From assembly GCA_921293015.1 (NCBI GenBank), contig OV121087.1, forward strand, positions 36,687,235-36,751,234: DNA of 64,000 nt. The letters are read 5' to 3'. Numbering within the stretch: the first letter of the stretch is position 1; each line of letters opens with the position of its first letter. The notes beneath the pieces are model-generated. The model was not told the origin of the DNA and did no database searches. It saw only the letters and a list, made by a program, of their open reading frames with translations. Made by a program: the position numbers and the translations under genes. The stretch comes from Phorcus lineatus. Taxonomy: Eukaryota; Mollusca; Gastropoda; Trochida; Trochidae. This document shows, one piece after another, positions 38,388-50,100 of this stretch.

Positions 38388-41300
38388 CCTCTCTTTCATT
38401 AGGCGCAAAACAAAGCCTAGACCATTAAAAATCAACTATTTCTCTTACAATGGGCAACTGCTTCCTTACTTAGTCCAAATTTCATTGAAGTTATTGTTCC
38501 CTTTATTCTTGTTGACTAATCATTTTCATTCAAGTCTTTTTTTGGCGAATTTGGATTATATACTTTGAGATAGGTTTTTGTCTGGCGAATTTCAAGACTA
38601 ATTTCATGTTTGCAAAGATTGAAAAATACTTTTACAAAAGTGTATGTAGCAGAGCGTGGTTTCGATCCACGGACCTCTGGGTTATGGGCCCAGCACGCTT
38701 CCACTGCGCCACTCTGCTCCTCTCTTTCATTAGGCGCAAAACAAAGCCTAGACCATTAAAAATCAACTATTTCTCTTACAATGGGCAACTGCTTCCTTAC
38801 TTAGTCCAAATTTCATTGAAGTTATTGTTCCCTTTATTCTTGTTGACTAATCATTTTCATTCAAGTCTTTTTTTGGCGAATTTGGATTATACACTTTGAG
38901 ATAGGTTTTTGTCTGGCGAATTTCAAGACTAATTTCATGTTTGCAAAGATTGAAAAATACTTTTACAAAAGTGTATGTAGCAGAGCGTGGTTTCGATCCA
39001 CGGACCTCTGGGTTATGGGCCCAGCACGCTTCCACTGCGCCACTCTGCTCCTCTCTTTCATTAGGCGCAAAACAAAGCCTAGACCATTAAAAATCAACTA
39101 TTTCTCTTACAATGGGCAACTGCTTCCTTACTTAGTCCAAATTTCATTGAAGTTATTGTTCCCTTTATTCTTGTTGACTAATCATTTTCATTCAAGTTCT
39201 TTTTTTGGCGAATTTGGATTATATACTTTGAGATAGGTTTTTGTCTGGCGAATTTCAAGACTAATTTCATGTTTGCAAAGATTAAAAAATACTTTTACAA
39301 AAGTGTATGTAGCAGAGCGTGGTTTCGATCCACGGACCTCTGGGTTATGGGCCCAGCACGCTTCCACTGCGCCACTCTGCTCATCTCTTTCATTAGGCGC
39401 AAAACAAAGCCTAGACCATTAAAAATCAACTATTTCTCTTACAATGGGCAACTGTTTCTTTACTTAGTCCAAATTTCATTGAAGTTATTGTTCCCTTTAT
39501 TCTTGTTGACTAATCATTTTCATTCAAGTCTTTTTTTGGCGAATTTGGATTATATACTTTGAGATAGGTTTTTGTCTGGCGAATTTCAAGACTAATTTCA
39601 TGTTTGCAAAGATTAAAAAATACTTTTACAAAAGTGTATGTAGCAGAGCGTGGTTTCGATCCACGGACCTCTGGGTTATGGGCCCAGCACGCTTCCACTG
39701 CGCCACTCTGCTCCTCTCTTTCATTAGGCGCAAAACAAAGCCTAGACCATTAAAAATCAACTATTTCTCTTACAAGGGGCAACTGCTTCCTTACTTAGTC
39801 CAAATTTCATTGAAGTTATTGTTCCCTTTATTCTTGTTGACTAATCATTTTCATTCAAGTCTTTTTTTGGCGAATTTGGATTATATACTTTGAGATAGGT
39901 TTTTGTCTGGCGAATTTCAAGACTAATTTCATGTTTGCAAAGATTAAAAAATACTTTTACAAAAGTGTATGTAGCAGAGCGTGGTTTCGATCCACGGACC
40001 TCTGGGTTATGGGCCCAGCACGCTTCCACTGCGCCACTCTGCTCCTCTCTTTCATTAGGCGCAAAACAAAGCCTAGACCATTAAAAATCAACTATTTCTC
40101 TTACAATGGGCAACTGCTTCCTTACTTAGTCCAAATTTCATTGAAGTTATTGTTCCCTTTATTCTTGTTGACTAATCATTTTCATTCAAGTCTTTTTTTG
40201 GCGAATTTGGATTATATACTTTGAGATAGGTTTTTGTCTGGCGAATTTCAAGACTAATTTCATGTTTGCAAAGATTAAAAAATACTTTTACAAAAGTGTA
40301 TGTAGCAGAGCGTGGTTTCGATCCACGGACCTCTGGGTTATGGGCCCAGCACGCTTCCACTGCGCCACTCTGCTCCTCTCTTTCATTAGGCGCAAAACAA
40401 AGCCTAGACCATTAAAAATCAACTATTTCTCTTACAATGGGCAACTGCTTCCTTACTTAGTCCAAATTTCATTGAAGTTATTGTTCCCTTTATTCTTGTT
40501 GACTAATCATTTTCATTCAAGTTCTTTTTTTGGCGAATTTGGATTATATACTTTGAGATAGGTTTTTGTCTGGCGAATTTCAAGACTAATTTCATGTTTG
40601 CAAAGATTAAAAAATACTTTTACAAAAGTGTATGTAGCAGAGCGTGGTTTCGATCCACGGACCTCTGGGTTATGGGCCCAGCACGCTTCCACTGCGCCAC
40701 TCTGCTCATCTCTTTCATTAGGCGCAAAACAAAGCCTAGACCATTAAAAATCAACTATTTCTCTTACAATGGGCAACTGTTTCTTTACTTAGTCCAAATT
40801 TCATTGAAGTTATTGTTCCCTTTATTCTTGTTGACTAATCATTTTCATTCAAGTCTTTTTTTGGCGAATTTGGATTATATACTTTGAGATAGGTTTTTGT
40901 CTGGCGAATTTCAAGACTAATTTCATGTTTGCAAAGATTAAAAAATACTTTTACAAAAGTGTATGTAGCAGAGCGTGGTTTCGATCCACGGACCTCTGGG
41001 TTATGGGCCCAGCACGCTTCCACTGCGCCACTCTGCTCCTCTCTTTCATTAGGCGCAAAACAAAGCCTAGACCATTAAAAATCAACTATTTCTCTTACAA
41101 GGGGCAACTGCTTCCTTACTTAGTCCAAATTTCATTGAAGTTATTGTTCCCTTTATTCTTGTTGACTAATCATTTTCATTCAAGTCTTTTTTTGGCGAAT
41201 TTGGATTATATACTTTGAGATAGGTTTTTGTCTGGCGAATTTCAAGACTAATTTCATGTTTGCAAAGATTAAAAAATACTTTTACAAAAGTGTATGTAGC

Positions 41301-42621
41301 AGAGCGTGGTTTCGATCCACGGACCTCTGGGTTATGGGCCCAGCACGCTTCCACTGCGCCACTCTGCTCCTCTCTTTCATTAGGCGCAAAACAAAGCCTA
41401 GACCATTAAAAATCAACTATTTATCTTACAATGGGCAACTGCTTCCTTACTTAGTCCAAATTTCATTGAAGTTATTGTTCCCTTTATTCTTGTTGACTAA
41501 TCATTTTCATTCAAGTCTTTTTTTGGCGAATTTGGATTATATACTTTGAGATAGGTTTTTGTCTGGCGAATTTCAAGACTAATTTCATGTTTGCAAAGAT
41601 TAAAAAATACTTTTACAAAAGTGTATGTAGCAGAGCGTGGTTTCGATCCACGGACCTCTGGGTTATGGGCCCAGCACGCTTCCACTGCGCCACTCTGCTC
41701 CTCTCTTTCATTAGGCGCAAAACAAAGCCTAGACCATTAAAAATCAACTATTTCTCTTACAATGGGCAACTGCTTCCTTACTTAGTCCAAATTTCATTGA
41801 AGTTATTGTTCCCTTTATTCTTGTTGACTAATCATTTTCATTCAAGTTCTTTTTTTGGCGAATTTGGATTATATACTTTGAGATAGGTTTTTGTCTGGCG
41901 AATTTCAAGACTAATTTCATGTTTGCAAAGATTAAAAAATACTTTTACAAAAGTGTATGTAGCAGAGCGTGGTTTCGATCCACGGACCTCTGGGTTATGG
42001 GCCCAGCACGCTTCCACTGCGCCACTCTGCTCCTCTCTTTCATTAGGCGCAAAACAAAGCCTAGACCATTAAAAATCAACTATTTATCTTACATTGGGCA
42101 ACTGCTTCCTTACTTAGTCCAAATTTCATTGAAGTTATTGTTCCCTTTATTCTTGTTGACTAATCATTTTCATTCAAGTCTTTTTTTGGCGAATTTGGAT
42201 TATATACTTTAAGATAGGTTTTTGTCTGGCGAATTTCAAGACTAATTTCATGTTTGCAAAGATTAAAAAATACTTTTACAAAAGTGTATGTAGCAGAGCG
42301 TGGTTTCGATCCACGGACCTCTGGGTTATGGGCCCAGCACGCTTCCACTGCGCCACTCTGCTCCTCTCTTTCATTAGGCGCAAAACAAAGCCTAGACCAT
42401 TAAAAATCAACTATTTCTCTTACAATGGGCAACTGCTTCCTTACTTAGTCCAAATTTCATTGAAGTTATTGTTCCCTTTATTCTTGTTGACTAATCATTT
42501 TCATTCAAGTCTTTTTTTGGCGAATTTGGATTATATACTTTGAGATAGGTTTTTGTCTGGCGAATTTCAAGACTAATTTCATGTTTGCAAAGATTGAAAA
42601 ATACTTTTACAAAAGTGTATG

Positions 42622-42693
42622 TAGCAGAGCGTGGTTTCGATCCACAGACCTCTGGGTTATGGGCCCAGCACGCTTCCACTGCGCCACTCTGCT
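42622..42693 (-). tRNA. tRNA-iMet copy 120, C49 to U
   Basis: The change at 42646 turns the C49:G65 pair into a U:G wobble, so the fold should be kept. Confidence 0.85.
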
Positions 42694-42952
42694 CCTCTCT
42701 TTCATTAGGCGCAAAACAAAGCCTAGACCATTAAAAATCAACTATTTCTCTTACAATGGGCAACTGCTTCCTTACTTAGTCCAAATTTCATTGAAGTTAT
42801 TGTTCCCTTTATTCTTGTTGACTAATCATTTTCATTCAAGTCTTTTTTTGGCGAATTTGGATTATATACTTTGAGATAGTTTTTTGTCTGGCGAATTTCA
42901 AGACTAATTTCATGTTTGCAAAGATTAAAAAATACTTTTACAAAAGTGTATG

Positions 42953-43024
42953 TAGCAGAGCGTGGTTTCGATCCACGGACCTCTGGGTTATGGGCCCAGC
43001 ACGTTTCCACTGCGCCACTCTGCT
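42953..43024 (-). tRNA. tRNA-iMet copy 121, G22 to A
   Basis: The change at 43004 makes a C13/A22 mismatch at the end of the D stem. Confidence 0.8.
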
Positions 43025-44938
43025 CCTCTCTTTCATTAGGCGCAAAACAAAGCCTAGACCATTAAAAATCAACTATTTCTCTTACAAGGGGCAACTGCTT
43101 CCTTACTTAGTCCAAATTTCATTGAAGTTATTGTTCCCTTTATTCTTGTTGACTAATCATTTTCATTCAAGTCTTTTTTTGGCGAATTTGGATTATATAC
43201 TTTGAGATAGTTTTTTGTCTGGCGAATTTCAAGACTAATTTCATGTTTGCAAAGATTAAAAAATACTTTTACAAAAGTGTATGTAGCAGAGCGTGGTTTC
43301 GATCCACGGACCTCTGGGTTATGGGCCCAGCACGCTTCCACTGCGCCACTCTGCTCCTCTCTTTCATTAGGCGCAAAACAAAGCCTAGACCATTAAAAAT
43401 CAACTATTTCTCTTACAAGGGGCAACTGCTTCCTTACTTAGTCCAAATTTCATTGAAGTTATTGTTCCCTTTATTCTTGTTGACTAATCATTTTCATTCA
43501 AGTCTTTTTTTGGCGAATTTGGATTATATACTTTGAGATAGGTTTTTGTCTGGCGAATTTCAAGACTAATTTCATGTTTGCAAAGATTAAAAAATACTTT
43601 TACAAAAGTGTATGTAGCAGAGCGTGGTTTCGATCCACGGACCTCTGGGTTATGGGCCCAGCACGCTTCCACTGCGCCACTCTGCTCCTCTCTTTCATTA
43701 GGCGCAAAACAAAGCCTAGACCATTAAAAATCAACTATTTCTCTTACAATGGGCAACTGTTTCTTTACTTAGTCCAAATTTCAATGAAGTTATTGTTCCC
43801 TTTATTCTTGTTGACTAATCATTTTCATTCAAGTCTTTTTTTGGCGAATTTGGATTATATACTTTGAGATAGGTTTTTGTCTGGCGAATTTCAAGACTAA
43901 TTTCATGTTTGCAAAGATTAAAAAATACTTTTACAAAAGTATATGTAGCAGAGCGTGGTTTCGATCCACGGACCTCTGGGTTATGGGCCCAGCACGCTTC
44001 CACTGCGCCACTCTGCTCCTCTCTTTCATTAGGCGCAAAACAAAGCCTAGACCATTAAAAATCAACTATTTCTCTTACAAGGGGCAACTGCTTCCTTACT
44101 TAGTCCAAATTTCATTGAAGTTATTGTTCCCTTTATTCTTGTTGACTAATCATTTTCATTCAAGTCTTTTTTTGGCGAATTTGGATTATATACTTTGAGA
44201 TAGGTTTTTGTCTGGCGAATTTCAAGACTAATTTCATGTTTGCAAAGATTAAAAAATACTTTTACAAAAGTGTATGTAGCAGAGCGTGGTTTCGATCCAC
44301 GGACCTCTGGGTTATGGGCCCAGCACGCTTCCACTGCGCCACTCTGCTCCTCTCTTTCATTAGGCGCAAAACAAAGCCTAGACCATTAAAAATCAACTAT
44401 TTCTCTTACAAGGGGCAACTGCTTCCTTACTTAGTCCAAATTTCATTGAAGTTATTGTTCCCTTTATTCTTGTTGACTAATCATTTTCATTCAAGTCTTT
44501 TTTTGGCGAATTTGGATTATATACTTTGAGATAGGTTTTTGTCTGGCGAATTTCAAGACTAATTTCATGTTTGCAAAGATTAAAAAATACTTTTACAAAA
44601 GTGTATGTAGCAGAGCGTGGTTTCGATCCACGGACCTCTGGGTTATGGGCCCAGCACGCTTCCACTGCGCCACTCTGCTCCTCTCTTTCATTAGGCGCAA
44701 AACAAAGCCTAGACCATTAAAAATCAACTATTTCTCTTACAATGGGCAACTGCTTCCTTACTTAGTCCAAATTTCATTGAAGTTATTGTTCCCTTTATTC
44801 TTGTTGACTAATCATTTTCATTCAAGTCTTTTTTTGGCGAATTTGGATTATATACTTTGAGATAGGTTTTTGTCTGGCGAATTTCAAGACTAATTTCATG
44901 TTTGCAAAGATTAAAAAATACTTTTACAAAAGTGTATG

Positions 44939-44992
44939 TAGCAGAGCGTGGTTTCGATCCACGGACCTCTGGGTTATGGGCACAATACGCTT
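44939..44992 (-). pseudogene. tRNA-iMet copy 127, 5' end replaced by LINE
   Basis: The 3' two-thirds of the tRNA (T arm, variable region, anticodon arm) is present. Homology stops in the D loop at about 44992, where a LINE tail of seven A residues begins. Three substitutions at 44982, 44985 and 44986 alter the anticodon-stem side of the remnant. The acceptor 5' strand and most of the A box are gone, so this is a dead copy that marks the right end of the array. Confidence 0.9.
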
Positions 44993-45310
44993 TTTTTCAC
45001 TTTGATAATATTTTATTTACAGAAGTATATACAATTTAAAAATATTTTGCATTATATACAATTTAAAAGTTGTGTCCGTAGACATACACATTTAGTTGAA
45101 GTATCATATACAGATTACACCAATTGGACTTACACAATGGATGATTTAGAGTTATTTCCCTGTTGTTTTCAATTGTAATGCTATTTAAAGGAGTTATATA
45201 TCTATTATAAAAAACTGTGGATTGATTTTTTCACGATATTGAAACAAGAGCAATTTGAAATAATGTTTTACACAGTGCTTGAAAACGTTAACCAAATTTA
45301 GATGCTTATT
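44993..45310 (-). other. LINE 3' UTR with poly(A) signal
   Basis: Sequence after the ORF2 stop. On the minus strand AATAAA occurs at 45012-45017, about 15-20 nt before the terminal A7 (44991-44997). That spacing is right for the natural 3' end of the element RNA. Confidence 0.65.
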
Positions 45311-47072
45311 TTAAATGGAGGAAATAGCTCTTCTTTTTAAAACACACACTCTGTATTTAGATAGAAGAATATTTATACAATCAAAGTATTCACCTGCCTT
45401 AGCAGATTCAAATCTGAACATGAGCTATGAAATTAAATTGTTAAGTGAATACCCACTATCACGAAAGATATTCGTGAACAGATCTCTAAAAATATCAATT
45501 GTTTCGTACAATTCATCACAAAAAGCAAACATGTGAAACATGTCTTCGAGGTCTTCTTTACATACTGGACACAACTTAGTGTCAGACTTGCCATACTTAA
45601 ACATTTTGACATTTGTATAAACAATGTTATGGCAAATTTTAAAATCCATGTCTCGTTGCTCTGCAGATTTATCATTATGTAATACTAATTTTCAGACTCT
45701 TGTCCAGTTGATACCCAGGGCATATTGTTCCCAAAATGCAATTGAAGTTGGCTGGACGAAGGCTTTAGAAATGAAATATGAATAGCAAAAATGTCCATTC
45801 AAATTTTTCGTGGAGATATTATTATTATCTGAGATGATAGAAATATCTTTCATGTGTTTAAACCATTCTGGTGGTAAAGATTTTAAAATAATAGAAAAAG
45901 CACATCTTATGTTTGCGACTGAAACATCTAGATCATAATTATTAACCATCTCGATTATAGCTGACACATTTAGAAAACCAGGCACTACTTCATAACAAAT
46001 ATCAGCCAAAGTACAAATACCACACTCAATGAAAATCTTAAAATACAACACTTTCCCTTGAAACCGCACGTGCGGATTGTGAAATACTGATGGGTGCATA
46101 ATATGCTCGGGATTAGTCACGAGATCTCGTTGAGAGCACGTGACTTCTCCCACGCACGCAGAACTTCAGCATAGAAGGGGTTTAGCTTCTCAACATCACT
46201 CATATTATAAACAATACAGAAAATATTTCCCCGGAGTCCCATATTAAGGTATTTTTGGAAAAAAAACCATTGCTGAATATTTCCACAATGCTGTATTATT
46301 GCAATCAAAAAGTTCCTTTACCAATTTTAAGCGAAATGAATGAACTTTGAATTTTAAACCAGTGAGAGATAAACCAACTTGTATGAAGTGTCCTATTGTT
46401 GTTGTGCGCTTTATGAGTGCTGTTTTACCAGACCACATAAAGTTGGAAATACATGTTTCAAGCTCATTAATGAACCAATCTGGAACAGGTAAAACATAAA
46501 CGCTATACCATAATTTTGATAGCTTAAACGTATTTACAATAATTGATTTGCCCTGAAGTGTTAGCTGTCTTTACGACCACAGACCAAGCAAAGATTTAAT
46601 TTTATTTAATTTACATTTCCAATTTTTGTTTTCACACACTGATTTATCCGGACCCAAATAAATTCCCAAAATGTTTTGACAGTCAGATTTGACTGTTATT
46701 GGAAGGTCAAATTTAGGAATACTACTTTGATTTAATCTCCCCAAAGCTAACACTTCAGACTTGGTTAAATTAATCTTAGCTCCTGTAGCTAAGCAATAAT
46801 AATCAAAAGATTTAAAAGTGGCAATAACAGATTGCTTGTCACAAACAGTGACGGTGGCATCATCAGCATGTTGATACAACAAAGACTTATGGTGAGCATC
46901 AATAATAATTGGTTTGATATCGGTGTTAGCTTTTATAAGCTGATTGAGTGATTGGCTCACAATGACAAATAGTAAACTGCTAAGTGGGTCACCCTGGCGG
47001 ACCGACCTAGTTACAGGGAAGTATACAGTTAGATGGCCATTGATTTTGACACTGCTTTCTAAGCCATAATAA
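45311..47072 (-). pseudogene. LINE ORF2 pseudogene (reverse transcriptase C-terminal half)
   Basis: The fragment starts just before RT motif B (SVRQGDPLSSLLF, about 46960-47000). It continues through motif C, written LLYQHADDATV (His replaces the usual Phe/Tyr), near 46860. It then passes GAKINLTKSEVLAL, the thumb region, and a C-terminal Cys-rich motif (LCPVCKEDLEDMFHMFAFC, about 45540-45590), and ends at a TAA at 45311-45313. It is broken by in-frame stops at about 46571 (TAA), 45692 (TGA) and 45425 (TAG). Frameshifts occur at the A8 run 46259-46266 and at about 46120-46145. It cannot encode a working enzyme. Confidence 0.88.
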
Positions 47073-47103
47073 ACTAATCATTTTCATTCAAAACTTTTTT
47101 TTT
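47073..47103 (+). repeat. Remnant of the array spacer
   Basis: The 19 bases ACTAATCATTTTCATTCAA at 47073-47091 are identical to the interior of the array spacer (for example 3433-3451) and are followed by a T-run, as in the spacer. Homology then fades. The array therefore once continued to the right of the inserted LINE. Confidence 0.8.
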
Positions 47104-50100
47104 ATTCTTAAATTATAAACCTATGTCCCAAACGTTGTTTAAAGTTAATTTGTATACATAGTTGATAGTTTTTTAATATTAAGTCAGTTGGGTTTTGTTA
47201 AAGCGAAAAACCTTAAATAAGTATCTATTAACTTTTTGTCGAGAATTGAGTTTTATCTAATGCATATATTAACTAACGTCCAAGATTTAAGAAGTTTAGG
47301 TAGTAATAAGGTTTAATTGACATAGTAATTTACATGATTCGTCTGATGCGACACTTTTGTGGTAGTACAACATTGTAAATCAAAGCCCCTGATACATAAC
47401 AGATATTCCAAGCACGGTTTATTGTAGCTATTGCCGTGTTTAGGTGCTTGGGCTATTTACTCCCTGTCAATAATTTAAGATTTTATTCAATGAAATACAT
47501 CTCCTGTAGTGTAATAAACAAACTTCAGAGAGATAGATATTTTATTACAAGAATATATTACGGCAACAAGCAGCTGCCCTTCATATTATCCTGGGCAGTT
47601 AGAAGCTACATACGTACGTGTATGGTTAGGTTGACATTGGACACAAGCAATTGGAAAGGAAATGGATACTGTACAAAAGCAATACGGAATTTCAAACACA
47701 GAGAATATATAGGAAATTGTGATCTGGGACAGATAATTTTCCTGATTTTGATCTGTTCAATTTTTTGAAGAGTGATATCCTGTTTGTTATAAATGAGAGT
47801 TTGAAAGAAAGATCGCGGACATTGGATTTATGAAAATTGGTAAGTTTGTGCTGAATTTTATTTGGTCCTAGGGTTTCTTAAAGATAACATTAGGTTATGT
47901 TTTCAAACGTATGTTTTAAATAAACATCATTCAATTTGGCTTTTGTTGTACGAATGTTTTTTAATCCAGATGCCATTGGACAACGAAAACTTCTTAAGTG
48001 TTTGATTTCTGCGATATAGGATGTTTCCAATGAATATTTCTGGGATAGTATTCGTTTCGTGGAACATAACGATGGCAACGTATGGTGTGAAGTAAAGGGA
48101 CAATATACATATTGCATTACTGACTTCCGAAATTGAGAAAGAAAATTGAAAAGGGAAATTAGAAAAGGGAATGAATTCCTCTTGGGTCTTCAGTGGACAT
48201 ATTTTACCTGGCTAAATTTTACACAAGGACGGACAGCAGAGTTAGTAAATTGCAACACGATTTGTTACAATGTATCCAATTCGTGTTCAATTTTGCTTCC
48301 TCAAAGTAAAGCGAAATATCAAAGGGCACGTGTATCGTTAGTTCTAAACTGTACCACCTTCAGAAACTGTTTATAGTCTATTCACCTTACGTTTACACAA
48401 TAGAACCAGCTGATTTGTATATTTTTGCATTACCAAAAACGGATTTGTTCAGCTATGTGCAATGATACACACTATCTTAGGCCTACCAATAAGTTTCGGT
48501 TAAAAACAGCAGTTGAAAAAAGTTCGTTTAACTGCATGAGTTTTGATGTACTATCAACATTTTGAACACTATTTTATAATAAACTTGTTAATGGGTCATG
48601 TTTATAGTGCGCATCATAGAGCCAGATGCTGAAAAAGTATCTGACCTTACGTAAAATGGGCAACGGGTCATACTTAAAAATTTAGGTTTTCTATTTTCGG
48701 CACTAAGAACAGGAGAACATATTTGGTAAAACAATTTGAAAACATAGTTTAGGATGGTTGTGGGTTTTGCATATCCTACGTTATTTTCCTAAATAATATC
48801 GAAATGATAATCTTGTTAATTGTAAAACAATTTGGGATCTTTGCATTTTGATTAACAGTTTTTCAGAAATCATTTCCAAATGTTTTTATTAAAGTATATA
48901 TGAGTAAATAGTTTTGTATTGTTGTCTTCATTTATCATATTATTTTGTTCGGATAAGTGACTTCTCATAATAATCTATGTAATCGAATTTTAGAATCAGT
49001 ACTACATTTGGCTATTTAATTGTTGTTTTTAATTCTATCGACATCGATAAAGCTAATGTCCAATTTCATTTGTTTGTGACTCTCAGTATCGTACCCTCTA
49101 GGGTATTTGAAATAAAGCACATGTTTAGACAGGCAGACACTCAATTTGTGAACAATGAAAGTTGTGTAAACTGCTGATAATGATATTAATATTAATCAAA
49201 ACCTATTCGATAATTTGAACGACATTACTTTGTACATTTGCTCAACAAATAGCGTTCATTTTGATGATGGAAATCTGTAATATCAATATTTTCACTATTT
49301 TTTACATTTAGATTAAAAGCAAGTTATGTACATTATTTTTTGGATTTATCCATTGACTACGCAAAAATATAGTATTTGTGTATTCTAATTTTTTATCATA
49401 TTGGCACAACATATGTATGTCATATTTTAATGCTGTAAGTGTTCAACACCGTTGCACTAAAATGCACGTTTTAGGTATATAACACACTTGTTCTCAAAAC
49501 GAATCCTTTTCGAATCAGATACATTTTCAATGACAGGTACGTGCATTTGTAGACATAATTGATTGAAAACAGTATGTAGTGTTTAAAGTAAGTATATATT
49601 TTTCGCTTACTAATGTCATGTTGTTGGCAGCTGTTATTTATTCATTTTACAATTGAGGTTTTGTTTCAAACTTGGCAATTTTTGACTAATAAATGTATTG
49701 AAAATTTATACCCTAAAACATTATACAGTTTTCGTAGATTTATGAATCAATTTACAGTGATGTTCGTTCGTAAATTGCAATAATTCCATGACAAGAGACA
49801 TAGACATAGAATATTTACAATTATTTTCTTACGATAAGTTGATTAGTTCATTTATCTATTTATCAATTAAACCTATATCAATGTGTTGTAAACCCATGTA
49901 TGTCCTTTGTTATTTGTACAACATTGAATGTATTTTTCTGGTGTATGTTAATTTTGTTTTTGTTTATCCATCGTATTTTGTGTATTTGTATCTTCACATA
50001 AACATTTTGTTTTATTCGTATTCCATTTCGTTCAGTTCTTCATCTTTCTTATTTTCTCATAACTGTGCAAATTAAAATAGGGTATAGATGCAGTTTGAAT

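Larger units (their letters stand above)
3565..44679 (-). tRNA. Initiator tRNA-Met (CAU), array copies 2 to 126 (125 genes)
   Basis: Each gene is 72 nt on the minus strand. Copy n starts (low coordinate) at 3234 + 331(n-1) - d. Here d is 0 for n = 1-73, 1 for 74-86, 2 for 87-90, 3 for 91-93, 4 for 94-109, 3 for 110-113, 2 for 114-117 and 1 for 118-127; the high coordinate is the start plus 71. For example, copy 2 is 3565-3636, copy 50 is 19453-19524, copy 100 is 35999-36070 and copy 126 is 44608-44679. I found substitutions inside the tRNA in 16 copies (25, 30, 33, 41, 48, 58, 64, 69, 78, 90, 99, 100, 105, 107, 120, 121), which are listed separately. The others appear to match copy 1, although I did not compare every base of every copy. 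Confidence 0.95.
3215..44992 (-). repeat. Tandem array, 331-bp unit, 126 full and 1 truncated copies, each with one initiator tRNA gene
   Basis: The array is head-to-tail, all in one orientation, with a 72-bp tRNA-iMet gene and a spacer of about 259 bp per unit. The period is exactly 331 bp except for seven spacer indels: a T lost from a T7 run after copies 73, 86, 90 and 93 (330-bp units) and a T gained after copies 109, 113 and 117 (332-bp units). Units differ by only a few substitutions, and spacers are almost as uniform as the tRNA genes. Recurrent spacer markers are TTAGGTGC versus TTAGGCGC, TTACAAGGGG versus TTACAATGGG, TTTATCTT versus TTTCTCTT, CTGTTTCTTTA versus CTGCTTCCTTA, and GATTGAAAAATAC versus GATTAAAAAATAC. 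Markers recur in blocks, showing higher-order duplication. Open frames of 97 and 62 codons recur in every unit but run through the tRNA and are judged spurious. Confidence 0.97.
44991..47072 (-). mobile_element. 5'-truncated, decayed LINE inserted in the array
   Basis: Minus-strand LINE fragment running from the middle of the reverse transcriptase to a 3' UTR with a poly(A) signal and a short A tail. The 3' end sits in the D loop of tRNA copy 127. The truncated 5' end (47072) abuts a remnant of the array spacer. Relative to one array unit, about 145 bp of target is missing between the two junctions, so insertion seems to have involved a target deletion. It covers a different part of ORF2 from the left-hand LINE, so relatedness cannot be judged here. 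Confidence 0.88.

Noticed and set aside
3434..44665. Open frames of 62 codons on the minus strand in every unit
   Set aside because: They start inside the tRNA gene and run through its 3' part, trailer and spacer; a typical spurious reading of a tRNA locus.
3196..44860. Open frames of 97 (sometimes 99 or 207) codons on the plus strand in every unit
   Set aside because: They are read antisense through the tRNA gene and spacer and recur only because the unit is repeated. The 207-codon versions arise from a one-base T-run deletion that fuses two units.
3215..44992. CRISPR-like regular repeats
   Set aside because: The 331-bp unit is nearly identical throughout, without short repeats and unique spacers, and the genome is eukaryotic.
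3215..44992. Tandem tRNA-derived SINEs
   Set aside because: Each unit has a complete, canonical initiator tRNA with terminators. There are no A-tails, no LINE-like 3' ends and no target duplications between units.
47436..47768. 110-codon plus-strand open frame
   Set aside because: No recognisable motif, no start or splice context, and located in AT-rich non-coding sequence.
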